Assembly (NCBI RefSeq): GCF_947072475.1
Contig: NZ_CAMTIA010000008.1
Span: 22,486 to 86,485, forward strand
Length of the DNA: 64,000 nucleotides
Direction: 5' to 3'
DNA from: an uncultured Deefgea sp.
Lineage (GTDB): Bacteria > Pseudomonadota > Gammaproteobacteria > Burkholderiales > Chitinibacteraceae
The notes below the pieces were generated by a model that saw nothing but the letters and a program-made list of their open reading frames with translations, did not search any database and was not told the origin of the DNA. The position numbers were made by a program, and so were the translations under genes. Below, one piece after another: positions 34,470-44,912 of the stretch (its first letter is position 1; the number at the start of each line of letters is the position of its first letter).

Positions 34470-35756
34470 ATGGATAAGAAAGTCACGCTAACGTATAACG
34501 ACGGACAAAGCACACTCGATTTCCCAGTGTTGCCGAGCACGCTGGGTCCTGATGTTGTAGATATCCGTAAATTTTCGCAAACGGGGATGTTTACCTTCGA
34601 CCCAGGTTTTTTAGCAACGTCTAGTTGCGAATCCAAAATCACTTTCATCGATGGTGATTTAGGGCAGTTGTACTATCGTGGCTATCCTATCGAGCAGTTG
34701 GCGGAAGATTCTGATTACCTCGAAGTCTGCTACTTGTTGATCAACGGTGAGTTGCCAACTGCGGCTGAAAAAACTGTTTTTGAAAAAACCGTCATGAGTC
34801 ACACCATGATTCACGACCAATTGACGCGCTTTTTTAACGGCTTTCGCCGTGACGCGCATCCGATGGCGATGATGGTCGGTGTTGTTGGCGCATTGTCAGC
34901 GTTCTATCAAGACAGCTTGGACATCAATAACGAAGAGCACCGCAAAGTGGCGATGTTCCGTTTGATCTCTAAAATCCCGACCGTGGCGGCGATGTGCCAC
35001 CGCTACAACCAAGGTTTGCCTTTCGTTTACCCACGCAACGATTTGAGCTACACCGCCAACTTCATGCACATGATGTTCTCTACGCCGTGCGAGCCGTATG
35101 TGCCCAACCCAGTATTGGTGCGCGCGCTGGATGTGATCTTCACTTTGCACGCCGATCACGAACAAAATGCATCGACTTCAACCGTGCGTTTGGCCGGTTC
35201 TTCAGGTGCCAATCCGTTTGCCTGTATCGCAGCGGGTATTGCTTGCTTGTGGGGCCCATCGCATGGTGGTGCTAACGAAGCGGTATTGGTGATGTTGGAC
35301 GAAATCGGTTCAGTGGACAACGTGCCGGCCTTTATGGAAGGCGTGAAAGCTAAAACGCATAAACTAATGGGCTTTGGTCACCGTGTTTACAAAAACACCG
35401 ATCCACGTGCCAATGTGATGCGCCGTATCTGCCACGAAGTCTTGGCCGAAATGGGCTTGCAAGACGATCCAAAATTCAAATTGGCGATGGAATTGGAAAA
35501 AATCGCGCTGGAAGATTCGTACTTCATCGAGCGTAAACTTTATCCAAACGTTGATTTCTACTCAGGTATCGTTCAATCGGCCTTGGGTATTCCAGTGCCC
35601 ATGTTTACAGTGATTTTCGCCTTGGCGCGCACTGTAGGTTGGATTAGCCACTGGAATGAAATGATTTCTGATCCTGGTATGAAAATCGGTCGTCCACGTC
35701 AGCAATACACTGGCGCGCAAAAACGTGATTTTGTACCTATTGATCAACGCGGCTAA
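34470..35756 (+). CDS. gltA: Citrate synthase
   Basis: It condenses acetyl-CoA and oxaloacetate. The 428-residue length is that of the hexameric, NADH-sensitive type II bacterial enzymes. The active-site histidine lies in [11 protein letters not shown], and the next one in [15 protein letters not shown]; the catalytic Asp follows in [14 protein letters not shown]. The ATG at 34470 follows AGGAG. It sits between sdhE and sucA in the TCA cluster. Confidence 0.97.
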   Translation: MDKKVTLTYNDGQSTLDFPVLPSTLGPDVVDIRKFSQTGMFTFDPGFLATSSCESKITFIDGDLGQLYYRGYPIEQLAEDSDYLEVCYLLINGELPTAAEKTVFEKTVMSHTMIHDQLTRFFNGFRRDAHPMAMMVGVVGALSAFYQDSLDINNEEHRKVAMFRLISKIPTVAAMCHRYNQGLPFVYPRNDLSYTANFMHMMFSTPCEPYVPNPVLVRALDVIFTLHADHEQNASTSTVRLAGSSGANPFACIAAGIACLWGPSHGGANEAVLVMLDEIGSVDNVPAFMEGVKAKTHKLMGFGHRVYKNTDPRANVMRRICHEVLAEMGLQDDPKFKLAMELEKIALEDSYFIERKLYPNVDFYSGIVQSALGIPVPMFTVIFALARTVGWISHWNEMISDPGMKIGRPRQQYTGAQKRDFVPIDQRG

Positions 35757-35862
35757 GACCCCGTTCCTGCGCCCTTATGTACCCCATGAGGGCGTAGCAG
35801 CATTGACCGGCCTAAGTGCATCAACTTGCAAAGCTTAGGCGGATAAAACTGGATACACGGCA

Positions 35863-38670
35863 ATGATGAAAGAACTCGAAACAAATTCTCAGCTTTTTGG
35901 CGGCAACGCACCTTTCGTAGAAGATCTTTACGAACAGTATTTATTTGACCCCACTTCGGTAGACACTGAATGGCGGACGTATTTTGACAAGCTGCAACTC
36001 AGTAGCGGCAACACCACGCGTGATATTGCTCGTGCACCGATTGAAGAGTCGTTTCGGCAATTAGCCAAGCAGCCAATCCGTGCCGCAGGCGTGGCCGATG
36101 AAGGCGCGATTGAACGTCAAGTGAATGTACTGCGTTTAATTTCCGCCTACCGCATCATGGGTAGCCGTGGCGCGAGCTTAGATCCATTGGAAAGAATGGA
36201 TAAAGTGGCGATGCCCCAATTGGACCCTAAAACTTACAACCTATCTGATAGTGATATGGCGGTGAAGTTGGGTACCAATATCGCCGGATTAGAGCGCGCA
36301 ACCCCCACTGAAGTGCTGGGGTTTTTGAAGCAAACGTATTGCGGCAATATTGGCTTGGAATACATGCACATTACCGATGCAGAAGAGCGCAACTGGGTGC
36401 AAGAGTTCTTTGAGTCAAGTCGCTCGCAACCGAGCTTTAATGTTGCGCAAAAAAAACGCATTCTCAAGCAAGTGACTGCCGCCGAAACGCTAGAGCAGTA
36501 TTTGCATAAAAAATATGTCGGTCAAAAACGCTTCTCGCTCGAAGGCGGCGATTCAATGATTCCGGCGGTGGACTTTCTAGCCCAAGCGGCTGGGGCGTCG
36601 GGCGTGCAAGAAATCGTTATCGGCATGGCGCATCGTGGCCGCTTGAATATGCTGGTCAATATCTTGGGCAAACAACCCCGCGATTTGTTTGGCGAATTTG
36701 AAGGCCGTTACGATACGTCGTTGGCATCGGGTGATGTGAAATACCATATGGGCTTTAGCTCAGATATTCCCACTGCGGGCGGGCCATTGCATTTGACCTT
36801 GGCGTTTAATCCATCGCATTTAGAAATCGTCAACCCAGTGGTAGAAGGCTCAGTGCGTGCGCGGCAACATCGCCGCCACGATACGGTGGGCGATCAAGTG
36901 CTGCCGTTATTGATTCATGGCGACTCGGCCTTTATCGGTCTAGGTACCAACCAAGGTACATTTAATCTATCGCAAACCCGTGGTTACGGCACGGGCGGTA
37001 CGGTGCATTTGGTGATCAATAACCAAGTGGGTTTCACCACCTCGGACATCCGCGACAATCGCTCGACGATTTACAGTACTGACATCGCTAAGATGGTAGA
37101 AGCGCCGATTTTCCACGTGAACGGGGACGATCCAGAAGCCGTTTGTTTGGTAACGGATGCGGCACTGAAATACCGACAGAAATTCCATAAAGACGTGGTG
37201 ATTGATCTGGTTTGCTACCGTAAACACGGTCACAACGAAGCGGATGATCCATTTGTAACGCAGCCAATGATGTATCGCCAAGTGGCTAAGCATCCAGGTG
37301 CACGCCGTAAATACGCTGATCGTTTGATCGCTGAAGGCGTGGTCACCGCAGCAGAAGCCGATGGCATGATCCAAGCGTATCGCGATGCATTGGATCGTGG
37401 TGAGCACGTTGAAAAAACCACGCTCACTGATTACAAACGCTCGCATGCTATTGATTGGTCAAAATACCTCGGTACGCACTGGCGTCAGCCCGTGGTAACG
37501 GCGGTGCCGCAAGCCGATTTGATTCGCTTGACCGAAAAATTCACTGCGGTGCCAGAAGGCTTTAAGCTGCGCGCCAACGTCGAAAAAATCATTAACGAAC
37601 GTAAAGCGATGGTCGCCGGTGACTCGCCGGTTGACTTTGGTATGGCTGAGCATTTGGCTTACGCCACCTTATTGACTGAAGGTCATGGCGTGCGTTTGTC
37701 CGGTGAAGATTCCGGTCGTGGTACGTTTAATCACCGGCATGCCGTTTTGCACGATCAAAATCGTGAAAAATGGGATCACGGCGTACACGTGCCATTGCAA
37801 AATCTATCGGAAAACCAAGCACCATTCCGGGTGATTGATTCGATTTTGAACGAAGAAGCCGTTTTGGCGTTTGAATATGGCTATGCCTGCTCAGAGCCGA
37901 ACGAATTGGTCATCTGGGAAGCGCAATTTGGTGACTTTGCCAACGGCGCTCAAGTGGTGATTGACCAATTTATTACTTCGGGTGAAACCAAGTGGGGTCG
38001 TTTGTGTGGCCTGACGATGATTTTGCCGCATGGTTACGATGGTCAAGGTCCAGAGCATTCTTCGGCGCGGGTTGAGCGTTATTTGCAGCTGTGTGCTGAG
38101 CACAATATCCAAGTGGTGATGTTGTCTGAAGCGGCACAAATGTATCACGTGCTGCGTCGCCAAATGTTGCGCCCTTATCGTAAGCCGTTGATTGTCATCA
38201 TGAGTAAAAAACTCTTGAAGGCCAAAAACGCCGCCAGCCCAATTGAGCACTTTACCAGCGGTGAATTTCGCGCCGTGATCGGTGAAGCGCAAGAGCTCGA
38301 TGGTAAAAAAGTCAAACGCGTGGTGTGCTGCTCGGGTCAGGTGTATTTCGACCTGCTAGCGGGTCGCAGTGAACGCGAGATTAAAGACATTGCCATTGTG
38401 CGGATTGAGCAACTGTATCCATTCCCCGCCGATGAGCTCAAAGCCGAACTCAGCAAGTATCCGAACGCCAAAGAAATCATGTGGGCGCAAGAAGAGCCGC
38501 GCAATCAAGGGGCATGGCATCAACTGCGCCATCGCCTTGAAGACGTGTTAGAGCCAAAACAAGTATTGCAATACGCGGGTCGTCCATCGTCAGCGTCGCC
38601 TGCAGTGGGTTATATGAGTAAGCACAATGCGCAGCTCAAAACCCTTGTTGATGATGCAATGAAACTGTAA
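35863..38670 (+). CDS. sucA: 2-oxoglutarate dehydrogenase E1 component
   Basis: SucA is the thiamine-diphosphate enzyme that decarboxylates 2-oxoglutarate and passes the succinyl group to SucB. It has 935 residues. Seen are the N-terminal SucB-binding segment (FGGNAPFVEDLYEQYLFDP), the GMAHRGRLNMLVN motif, the ThDP-binding GDxxxN-type site around HGDSAFIGLGTNQGTFNLSQ, RKHGHNEADDP, and EYGYACSEPNELVIWEAQFGDFANGAQ in the C-terminal domain. A second ATG three bases later (35866) is equally possible. It is followed by sucB and lpdA. Confidence 0.97.
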   Translation: MMKELETNSQLFGGNAPFVEDLYEQYLFDPTSVDTEWRTYFDKLQLSSGNTTRDIARAPIEESFRQLAKQPIRAAGVADEGAIERQVNVLRLISAYRIMGSRGASLDPLERMDKVAMPQLDPKTYNLSDSDMAVKLGTNIAGLERATPTEVLGFLKQTYCGNIGLEYMHITDAEERNWVQEFFESSRSQPSFNVAQKKRILKQVTAAETLEQYLHKKYVGQKRFSLEGGDSMIPAVDFLAQAAGASGVQEIVIGMAHRGRLNMLVNILGKQPRDLFGEFEGRYDTSLASGDVKYHMGFSSDIPTAGGPLHLTLAFNPSHLEIVNPVVEGSVRARQHRRHDTVGDQVLPLLIHGDSAFIGLGTNQGTFNLSQTRGYGTGGTVHLVINNQVGFTTSDIRDNRSTIYSTDIAKMVEAPIFHVNGDDPEAVCLVTDAALKYRQKFHKDVVIDLVCYRKHGHNEADDPFVTQPMMYRQVAKHPGARRKYADRLIAEGVVTAAEADGMIQAYRDALDRGEHVEKTTLTDYKRSHAIDWSKYLGTHWRQPVVTAVPQADLIRLTEKFTAVPEGFKLRANVEKIINERKAMVAGDSPVDFGMAEHLAYATLLTEGHGVRLSGEDSGRGTFNHRHAVLHDQNREKWDHGVHVPLQNLSENQAPFRVIDSILNEEAVLAFEYGYACSEPNELVIWEAQFGDFANGAQVVIDQFITSGETKWGRLCGLTMILPHGYDGQGPEHSSARVERYLQLCAEHNIQVVMLSEAAQMYHVLRRQMLRPYRKPLIVIMSKKLLKAKNAASPIEHFTSGEFRAVIGEAQELDGKKVKRVVCCSGQVYFDLLAGRSEREIKDIAIVRIEQLYPFPADELKAELSKYPNAKEIMWAQEEPRNQGAWHQLRHRLEDVLEPKQVLQYAGRPSSASPAVGYMSKHNAQLKTLVDDAMKL

Positions 38671-38676
38671 ATCCAA

Positions 38677-38695
38677 CGCCACGCTCAGCGTGGCG
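38677..38695 (+). repeat. Hairpin in the sucA-sucB gap
   Basis: CGCCACG (38677-38683) and CGTGGCG (38689-38695) form a tight 7-bp hairpin just after the sucA stop. There is no T run, so it is more likely an mRNA stability or processing element than a terminator. Confidence 0.55.
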
Positions 38696-38728
38696 CGGCT
38701 GAACTGGCCAAAACTCTGGAGATGAAAA

Positions 38729-39898
38729 ATGATTATCGATGTCTTAGTGCCACAATTGCCTGAATCAGTATCAGAAGCGACTTTAGTTTCTTGGAAGAAA
38801 AAAGTCGGCGAAGCAGTTACTCGTGATGAAAACCTCATCGACCTTGAAACAGATAAAGTCGTGCTGGAAATTCCAGCGCAACAGTCTGGCGTCTTGGTTG
38901 AGTTGCTTGAAGTGGATGGCGCAACAGTGGGCAGTTTGCAACTGATCGCACGGATCGACACCACCGCCGTTGCTCAAGCTGCGCCTGCTGCTGCAGCGCC
39001 AGTGGCCGCAGTGGCGGATGCTTCGGTCATCGGCATGCCCGCCGCCAAAAAACTCGCTGCCGATGCGGGAGTGAATCTGGCGGATGTGGCCGGTACTGGT
39101 CGTGATGGCCGCATTTTGAAAGAAGACGTGCAAAATCATTTGAGCAAACCGACTGCGCCAGCAGTGGCCGCGCCCGTGGTGGCGACGGCAACCGATGGCC
39201 GCACCGAACAGCGTGTGCCGATGAGCCGTTTACGTGCTCGCGTTGCTGAGCGTTTACTGCAATCGCAACAAACTAACGCCATTCTGACGACGTTTAACGA
39301 AGTCAACATGAAGCCGTTGATGGATTTACGCAACAAATACAAAGATAAATTCGAAAAAGAGCACGGCGTGAAGCTCGGTTTCATGGGTTTCTTTGTGAAA
39401 GCGGTGGTTGCTGCGCTGAAAAAATACCCGATTGTGAATGCGTCGGTGGATGGTAGTGACATCGTGTATCACGGTTACTTTGATATTGGTGTGGCCGTTG
39501 GTAGCCCACGCGGTTTGGTGGTGCCGATTATTCGCAATGCCGATCAATTGTCTTTGGCCGATATCGAAAAAACCATCGCTGACTTTGGTAAGCGTGCGCA
39601 AGAAGGCAAACTTGGTGTTGAAGAGCTCACTGGCGGCACGTACACCATTTCCAATGGCGGTACTTTTGGTTCGATGATGTCAACGCCAATCATTAACCCA
39701 CCACAATCGGCGATCTTGGGCATGCATGCCACTAAAGAGCGCGCCATGGTGGTCGATGGCCAAATCGTTGCTTTGCCGATGATGTATCTGGCGCAGTCTT
39801 ACGATCACCGCATTATTGATGGCCGTGAAGCGGTTTTGGCTTTGGTGGCGATTAAAGACGCGATTGAAGATCCAGCGCGTTTATTGCTTGATTTGTAA
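38729..39898 (+). CDS. sucB: Dihydrolipoamide succinyltransferase (E2 of 2-oxoglutarate dehydrogenase)
   Basis: SucB forms the core of the complex and moves the succinyl group to CoA. It has 389 residues: a lipoyl domain (1-75) with the lipoyl lysine in ETDKVVLEI, an Ala/Pro-rich linker, a peripheral subunit-binding domain (about 93-130; [20 protein letters not shown]) and the catalytic domain with [13 protein letters not shown] near the C terminus (catalytic His in YDHR). The ATG at 38729 follows CTCTGGAGATGAAAA. It is the partner of sucA and lpdA on the same transcript. Confidence 0.97.
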   Translation: MIIDVLVPQLPESVSEATLVSWKKKVGEAVTRDENLIDLETDKVVLEIPAQQSGVLVELLEVDGATVGSLQLIARIDTTAVAQAAPAAAAPVAAVADASVIGMPAAKKLAADAGVNLADVAGTGRDGRILKEDVQNHLSKPTAPAVAAPVVATATDGRTEQRVPMSRLRARVAERLLQSQQTNAILTTFNEVNMKPLMDLRNKYKDKFEKEHGVKLGFMGFFVKAVVAALKKYPIVNASVDGSDIVYHGYFDIGVAVGSPRGLVVPIIRNADQLSLADIEKTIADFGKRAQEGKLGVEELTGGTYTISNGGTFGSMMSTPIINPPQSAILGMHATKERAMVVDGQIVALPMMYLAQSYDHRIIDGREAVLALVAIKDAIEDPARLLLDL

Positions 39899-39901
39899 TT
39901 T

Positions 39902-39934
39902 CTAAGGGTATGCCGCTACTTGCGGTATACCTTA
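39902..39934 (+). repeat. Hairpin in the sucB-lpdA gap
   Basis: AAGGGTATGCCGC and GCGGTATACCTT form an imperfect 12-bp stem around TACTT, directly after the sucB stop. It lacks a real T tail. It could be a processing hairpin or partial terminator between sucB and lpdA. Confidence 0.5.
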
Positions 39935-39979
39935 ATGTTTGCATTAATATACCCATGCGGGTTATGGATGGAATTCAAA

Positions 39980-41413
39980 ATGTCGAAATCTTTTGACGTT
40001 GTGGTAATCGGTGCCGGTCCTGGCGGATATATTGCGGCGATTCGTGCGGCGCAGCTGGGCTTTAAGACCGCTTGCGTCGATGAATTTAAAAACAAAGCAG
40101 GCAAAGCGTCACTGGGCGGCACCTGCTTAAACGTCGGTTGCATCCCATCGAAAGCATTGCTGGAGTCTTCAGAAAATGTAGAGCGCATCGAGCATAAATT
40201 TGCTGCGCACGGCATTACTGTGGAAGGCATGAAGTTTGACGTTGGCACCATGCTGGCGCGTAAAGACGGCATTGTCAGCAAGCTGACACAAGGCATCGGT
40301 TATTTATTCAAAAAAAATAAAGTCGATAGCTTGCATGGCCATGGCAAAATTTTGGGCCGCGTTGGCGACAAATGGCAGCTTGAAGTGAATGACGCTGGTC
40401 AAACCGAAGTGGTTGAAGCGACGCACATCATCATTGCGACGGGTTCTACGCCACGGCAACTGCCGCAAGCGCCGGTCGATAACGTTTTGATCTTGGATAA
40501 TGACGGCGCTTTATCGATTCCAGTGGTACCAAAACGTTTGGGCGTGATTGGTGCAGGGGTTATAGGCCTAGAAATGGGCTCGGTGTGGAAGCGTTTGGGT
40601 TCTGACGTCACGATTTTAGAAGGCGCGCCGGGCTTTTTACTGGCGGCTGACGAAGCGATTGCCAAAGAAGCGCATAAGATTTTCACTAAAGATTTGGGGC
40701 TGAAAATCAATACCAGCGTCAAAATCGGTGAAATCAATAAAGGTGATCACTCAGTTACGATCAATTATGTTGACGCTGAGGGTGCAGCGCACAGTGAAGA
40801 ATTCGATAAATTAATCGTATCCATTGGTCGCTTGCCAAACACTTGGAATCTAGCCAGTGATGATGTTGGTTTGCCACTCGATGAGCGCGGTTATGTGATT
40901 GTCGATGGCGATTGCCGTACTAGCTTGCCGAATGTTTGGGCAGTGGGTGACGTGGTTCGTGGTCCAATGTTGGCGCATAAAGCATCAGAAGAAGGCGTTG
41001 CGGTGGCTGAGCGTATTGCTGGCCAGCATCCACACATTGATTTTAACAATGTGCCTTGGGTGATTTACACCAGTCCAGAAATGGCTTGGGTGGGTAAAAC
41101 CGAACAAACCCTCAAAGCCGAAGGCATTGAATACAAGAAAGGCCAGTTCCCATTTGGCCCGAATGGTCGTGCACTCGGTTTGGGTGAAACGGCTGGTTTT
41201 GTCAAAATGCTCGCTTGCGCCAAAACAGATCGTATTTTGGGCGTGCATATCATTGGCCCATTTGCTTCTGAGTTGATTACTGAAGCCGTGGTGGCGATGG
41301 AATTTAACGCATCAAGTGAAGACATCGCCCGTATCGTTCACGCGCATCCTTCGTTGTCTGAAGCTTTGCACGAAGCGGCGCTGGGTGTGGATAAGCGCGG
41401 TTTGCATTCGTAA
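39980..41413 (+). CDS. lpdA: Dihydrolipoamide dehydrogenase
   Basis: This FAD enzyme reoxidises dihydrolipoamide and reduces NAD. It has 477 residues. It shows the FAD motif [19 protein letters not shown], the redox disulfide [16 protein letters not shown], the NAD motif [14 protein letters not shown] and the C-terminal active-site pair [15 protein letters not shown] (His-x4-Glu). I chose ATG 39980 (MSKSFDV), with GGA seven bases ahead; an ATG at 39968 would add four residues. Besides 2-oxoglutarate dehydrogenase it probably also serves the glycine cleavage system encoded at the left of the window. Confidence 0.95.
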   Translation: MSKSFDVVVIGAGPGGYIAAIRAAQLGFKTACVDEFKNKAGKASLGGTCLNVGCIPSKALLESSENVERIEHKFAAHGITVEGMKFDVGTMLARKDGIVSKLTQGIGYLFKKNKVDSLHGHGKILGRVGDKWQLEVNDAGQTEVVEATHIIIATGSTPRQLPQAPVDNVLILDNDGALSIPVVPKRLGVIGAGVIGLEMGSVWKRLGSDVTILEGAPGFLLAADEAIAKEAHKIFTKDLGLKINTSVKIGEINKGDHSVTINYVDAEGAAHSEEFDKLIVSIGRLPNTWNLASDDVGLPLDERGYVIVDGDCRTSLPNVWAVGDVVRGPMLAHKASEEGVAVAERIAGQHPHIDFNNVPWVIYTSPEMAWVGKTEQTLKAEGIEYKKGQFPFGPNGRALGLGETAGFVKMLACAKTDRILGVHIIGPFASELITEAVVAMEFNASSEDIARIVHAHPSLSEALHEAALGVDKRGLHS

Positions 41414-41505
41414 TTTGTTGACGGGTGATGACGCCCGTCGGTGGTACCTCTGGAGGGTTGTGTTGACCCTCACAATAACACGCTCCTCAAAAAGGATTAA
41501 TAGAG

Positions 41506-42675
41506 ATGAATCTGCACGAATACCAAGCCAAGGAATTATTGGCTAAGTACGGTTTGCCAGTACAACGCGGCATTTTGGCGACAACAGGCGAAGAAGCGGC
41601 GGCAGCGTACGATGCGCTCGGCGGCAAATTTGCGGTGGTTAAAGCCCAAGTTCACGCCGGTGGCCGTGGTAAAGCCGGCGGCGTTGTCGTGGTAAAAAGC
41701 CGCGAAGAAGCTGCGACTGAAGCCACCCGTTTGATCGGCACTAATTTGATTACGTATCAAACGGATGCCGAAGGCCAGCCAGTTCACAGTGTATTGGTGT
41801 GCGAAGACATGTACCCAGTAACGCGCGAACTTTACCTCGGCGCTGTGGTAGATCGTGGTTCGCAACGCATTGTATTTATGGTTTCAACTGAAGGTGGTGT
41901 TGAAATCGAGAAAGTGGCAGAAGAAACGCCAGAAAAAATCATTAAAGTAACGGTTGATCCGCTGGTTGGCATGCAGCCGTATCAAGCACGTGAATGTGCA
42001 TTTGCACTTGGCCTTGAAGGCAAGCAAGTGACTCACTTCACTAAAATGATGTTGGGCGCGGCAGAAGCCTTTATCGCTAATGATTTTGCTTTGTTCGAAA
42101 TCAACCCATTGGCATTGCGTGAAAACGGCGAATTGTGCTGCGTGGACGCCAAAATTGGCCTCGATTCAAATGCTTTGTATCGTCATCCAGAATTGCTAGC
42201 TCAGCGTGACAAGTCACAAGAAAACGAGCGCGAAGTGAAAGCGTCTGAGTTCGAGCTGAACTACGTGGCACTCGAAGGCAACATCGGTTGTATGGTCAAC
42301 GGCGCTGGTTTAGCAATGGCGACGATGGACATCATCAAACTCAAGGGTGGCCAACCGGCTAACTTCTTGGATGTGGGTGGCGGCGCAACCAAAGAGCGCG
42401 TGATCGAAGCCTTTAAATTGATCTTGGCCGACACTTCGGTGAAGGGCGTTTTGATCAATATTTTTGGTGGTATCGTGCGTTGCGACATGATTGCTGAAGC
42501 GATTATCGCTGCGGTAAAAGAAGTCAACGTGACCGTGCCGGTGGTGGTTCGTTTGGAAGGTAATAACGCTGAACTGGGCGCTAAAATCTTGGATGAATCT
42601 GGCTTGAAACTGGTTTCAGCCCAAGGCTTGAACGACGCAGCAGAGAAAATCGTTGCTGCTGTTGCAGCCTTGTAA
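41506..42675 (+). CDS. sucC: Succinyl-CoA synthetase beta subunit
   Basis: SucC binds the nucleotide and succinate in the enzyme that makes ATP or GTP from succinyl-CoA. It has 389 residues. The N-terminal ATP-grasp domain begins [16 protein letters not shown] and holds [15 protein letters not shown] and FEINPLA; the C-terminal CoA-ligase domain has [18 protein letters not shown] and [10 protein letters not shown]. The start ATG at 41506 follows AAAAAGGATTAATAG. The gap to sucD contains an inverted-repeat element. Confidence 0.97.
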   Translation: MNLHEYQAKELLAKYGLPVQRGILATTGEEAAAAYDALGGKFAVVKAQVHAGGRGKAGGVVVVKSREEAATEATRLIGTNLITYQTDAEGQPVHSVLVCEDMYPVTRELYLGAVVDRGSQRIVFMVSTEGGVEIEKVAEETPEKIIKVTVDPLVGMQPYQARECAFALGLEGKQVTHFTKMMLGAAEAFIANDFALFEINPLALRENGELCCVDAKIGLDSNALYRHPELLAQRDKSQENEREVKASEFELNYVALEGNIGCMVNGAGLAMATMDIIKLKGGQPANFLDVGGGATKERVIEAFKLILADTSVKGVLINIFGGIVRCDMIAEAIIAAVKEVNVTVPVVVRLEGNNAELGAKILDESGLKLVSAQGLNDAAEKIVAAVAAL

Positions 42676-42700
42676 TCACCACACGAATATGTGACGTAAC

Positions 42701-42780
42701 AAAAGTGATCTAGCAAGGCTCCGAATCGAAGACAGTACATCAAGTACGGCAAGATAAGGTAACGCCGCTAGAGCACTTTT
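42701..42780 (+). repeat. 80-bp inverted-repeat element between sucC and sucD
   Basis: The element has 14-bp arms, AAAAGTGATCTAGC (42701-42714) and GCTAGAGCACTTTT (42767-42780), complementary except for one position. Inside is a GTACATCAAGTAC mini-hairpin. No frame is protein-like. It resembles dispersed intergenic repeats I associate with Neisseriales, but I cannot confirm that here. Confidence 0.65.
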
Positions 42781-42803
42781 GACTTACTACAAAGGAAAAA
42801 ACC

Positions 42804-43688
42804 ATGAGCGTTTTGGTTAATAAAGATACAAAAGTGCTGGTACAAGGTTTTACCGGCAAAAACGGTACTTTCCACGCTGAGCAAGCGTTGAAAGTCGGCA
42901 CTAAAGTGGTTGGCGGTGTGACGCCAGGCAAAGGTGGCTCTGAGCACCTTGGCTTGCCCGTGTTTAACACCATGCGTGACGCTGTGGCGCAAACCCACGC
43001 GGATACTTCAGTCATCTACGTACCTGCAGCTTTCGCTAAAGATTCAATCTTGGAAGCGATTAATGCTGGCGTTAAATTGATTGTATGTATCACTGAAGGC
43101 GTGCCAACGATAGACATGCTGTACGTGAAAAAAGCGGTTGATGAAGCAGGCATCCGTCTGATCGGCCCTAACTGCCCAGGTATTATCACGCCGGGCGAGT
43201 GCAAGATCGGTATTATGCCGTGGCACATTCACAACCCAGGTCGTATCGGTATCGTTTCACGCTCTGGTACTCTGACTTACGAAGCGGTTGCGCAAACTAC
43301 CGCGCTTGGTTTGGGTCAATCAACGTGTATCGGTATCGGTGGCGATCCTATCCCAGGTTTGAGCCATATCGACGCACTAAAATTGTTCCAAGATGATCCT
43401 GATACTGACGCCATCATCATGATCGGTGAGATCGGTGGTTCTGCTGAAGAAGAAGCGGCTGAATTTGCTAAGGCTTACGTGACTAAGCCAGTGGTCGGTT
43501 ATATCGCAGGTGTAACGGCACCGAAAGGCAAACGTATGGGCCATGCTGGCGCGATCATCTCTGGCGGCAAAGGCACTGCAGAAGAAAAATTCAAGGCGTT
43601 TGAGCAAGCGGGTATCGCCTACACCCGTAGCCCAGCTGAAATCGGTAAAACGATGTTTGAATTACTGCAATCAAAAGGCATGATCTAA
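42804..43688 (+). CDS. sucD: Succinyl-CoA synthetase alpha subunit
   Basis: SucD binds CoA and carries the phosphorylated active-site histidine. It has 294 residues. The CoA-binding Rossmann domain begins [19 protein letters not shown]. The [18 protein letters not shown] loop and [16 protein letters not shown] follow, and the phosphohistidine lies in [18 protein letters not shown]. The ATG at 42804 follows AAAGGAAAA. It is the last gene of the TCA cluster, ending in a terminator at 43715. Confidence 0.97.
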   Translation: MSVLVNKDTKVLVQGFTGKNGTFHAEQALKVGTKVVGGVTPGKGGSEHLGLPVFNTMRDAVAQTHADTSVIYVPAAFAKDSILEAINAGVKLIVCITEGVPTIDMLYVKKAVDEAGIRLIGPNCPGIITPGECKIGIMPWHIHNPGRIGIVSRSGTLTYEAVAQTTALGLGQSTCIGIGGDPIPGLSHIDALKLFQDDPDTDAIIMIGEIGGSAEEEAAEFAKAYVTKPVVGYIAGVTAPKGKRMGHAGAIISGGKGTAEEKFKAFEQAGIAYTRSPAEIGKTMFELLQSKGMI

Positions 43689-43714
43689 GTTTTAAATTGC
43701 CTGTTTTGAATTTA

Positions 43715-43745
43715 AAAGCCATCTTGTGAAAGGTGGCTTTTTTGC
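43715..43745 (+). terminator. Rho-independent terminator after sucD
   Basis: The stem AAAGCCATCTT / AAGGTGGCTTT (one G-U) with a GTGA loop is followed by TTTTTG. Confidence 0.8.
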
Positions 43746-43910
43746 ATTTTAAGGAGTAAGTGGATGCAATAAAGCTAATGTTGTTTATTAAATTAGCATT
43801 TTATTTTGTGAAGATGACTCGATGCTGACTGTTTATATTACCTGTGCAAGCAAGGGTCAGCCTGCTATTCTTATAACTCTATTTTGGTTTTTAATTTAAA
43901 GGGGCGATTT

Positions 43911-44213
43911 ATGTCTGAAATCAGTGAATCTGTACTAATTGATGAAACTAAAGATGTACTGCAAGAAACTGCCGATTTGATGAATGAAGCGGCCAATGCC
44001 AGTCCTGAAGAATCAAAAAAGATCTATGCAAAAATCGCGGCTAATTTATGCGATGCCAAGCATCGTTTAGCTGAAATTGAAGCGGTTGCAGTCAATAAAG
44101 CCAAAGTGGCCGCGCAACAAACTGATCAATATGTGCATGCGCATCCGTGGCAAGCGGTTGGTGTTGGTGCGGCAGTGGGCTTGTTGATTGGCTTTTTGGC
44201 AGCTCGGCGCTAA
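43911..44213 (+). CDS. DUF883-family inner-membrane protein (ElaB/YqjD-like)
   Basis: The 100-residue protein has an amphipathic helical N-terminal half and a C-terminal membrane anchor (HPWQAVGVGAAVGLLIGFLAARR), the hallmark of ElaB/YqjD/DUF883 proteins. In E. coli the relatives associate with ribosomes at the membrane in stationary phase. The ATG at 43911 follows AAAGGGG. It is directly followed by YqjE-like and YqjK-like genes, matching the yqjD-yqjE-yqjK order. Confidence 0.88.
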   Translation: MSEISESVLIDETKDVLQETADLMNEAANASPEESKKIYAKIAANLCDAKHRLAEIEAVAVNKAKVAAQQTDQYVHAHPWQAVGVGAAVGLLIGFLAARR

Positions 44214-44597
44214 ATGAATCGGCGCGCAACTTGGCGTGATACGGTGGGCGGCTTAGTCGCTGCCCGTTTTTCATTGTTTGGTCTTGAATTGCGCGATGAG
44301 TTTGATCGATTGGCGCAGATGATTGGTTTTGCTATTGCGGCGGCTTTTTTGTTGATTATGGCGCTGACCTTTACCGGTCTGGGTTTGTTGTTTGGCTTTT
44401 GGGAGTATCGGGTTATTATTTGCGCCGCTTTTGGGGTAGTGTTTTTATTGAGCGGCTTATTTGCGTATAAACAATTGCGCCAATTAATGCACGATTTAAT
44501 TACGCCATTTCCATTAACCAGCGAAGAATTTGCGCAAGATAAAAAACTCATTGATGCCGCTTTTCATGCGGTCACTCCGACCAAGGAGGGCGCATGA
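44214..44597 (+). CDS. YqjE-like membrane protein (phage-holin 3_6 family fold)
   Basis: The 127-residue protein has two adjacent transmembrane helices (AAAFLLIMALTFTGLGLLFGFW and VIICAAFGVVFLLSGLFAY) flanked by charged termini. That arrangement fits PF07332/YqjE rather than a phage holin; no phage genes are nearby. It begins right at the preceding stop (TAA-ATG) and overlaps the next gene by four bases. Confidence 0.8.
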   Translation: MNRRATWRDTVGGLVAARFSLFGLELRDEFDRLAQMIGFAIAAAFLLIMALTFTGLGLLFGFWEYRVIICAAFGVVFLLSGLFAYKQLRQLMHDLITPFPLTSEEFAQDKKLIDAAFHAVTPTKEGA

Positions 44598-44863
44598 TGG
44601 CCAATCAGCAACGTGAGCTCAAAAAGCAGCAACTGGTCTTTCGTTCGCAACTGTGTCGATTGCAGCTGGAAACTCGGCTGCTTGAATCTCGCCGCCCAAT
44701 GGCGCTAGCCAATTCACTGTTGGGCAATACGGATTCATTGAGTTTACTCAGCAAATTGGCGCAAATCTTAGCCAAGTCGCATCCATCGATGGCACGGTTA
44801 TCCAATGGCATTAAGTTAATGGGCGTATTGCTGGCGGTGGTGAAGCTGTTGCGTAACAAATAA
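44594..44863 (+). CDS. YqjK-like small protein
   Basis: The 89-residue basic protein is predicted helical. Its N-terminal half is charged (QQRELKKQQLVFRSQLCRLQLETRLLESRRP) and a moderately hydrophobic C terminus (LMGVLLAVVKLLRNK) may touch the membrane. I assign it as YqjK-like from position after YqjD and YqjE homologues and general character, not from a strong motif. It overlaps the previous gene (ATGA). Confidence 0.6.
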   Translation: MMANQQRELKKQQLVFRSQLCRLQLETRLLESRRPMALANSLLGNTDSLSLLSKLAQILAKSHPSMARLSNGIKLMGVLLAVVKLLRNK

Positions 44864-44912
44864 ACCAGACTCCGTGGGCTTGCGTATAATCATGCGACCC
44901 ATGGAGTGATAT

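Noticed and set aside
41420..41439. Terminator between lpdA and sucC
   Set aside because: GACGGG/CCCGTC forms a small hairpin but no T run follows, and the TCA genes appear to continue as one cluster.
44214..44597. Prophage remnant suggested by the holin-like protein
   Set aside because: The gene lies in the YqjD-YqjE-YqjK-like arrangement and no other phage gene is near.
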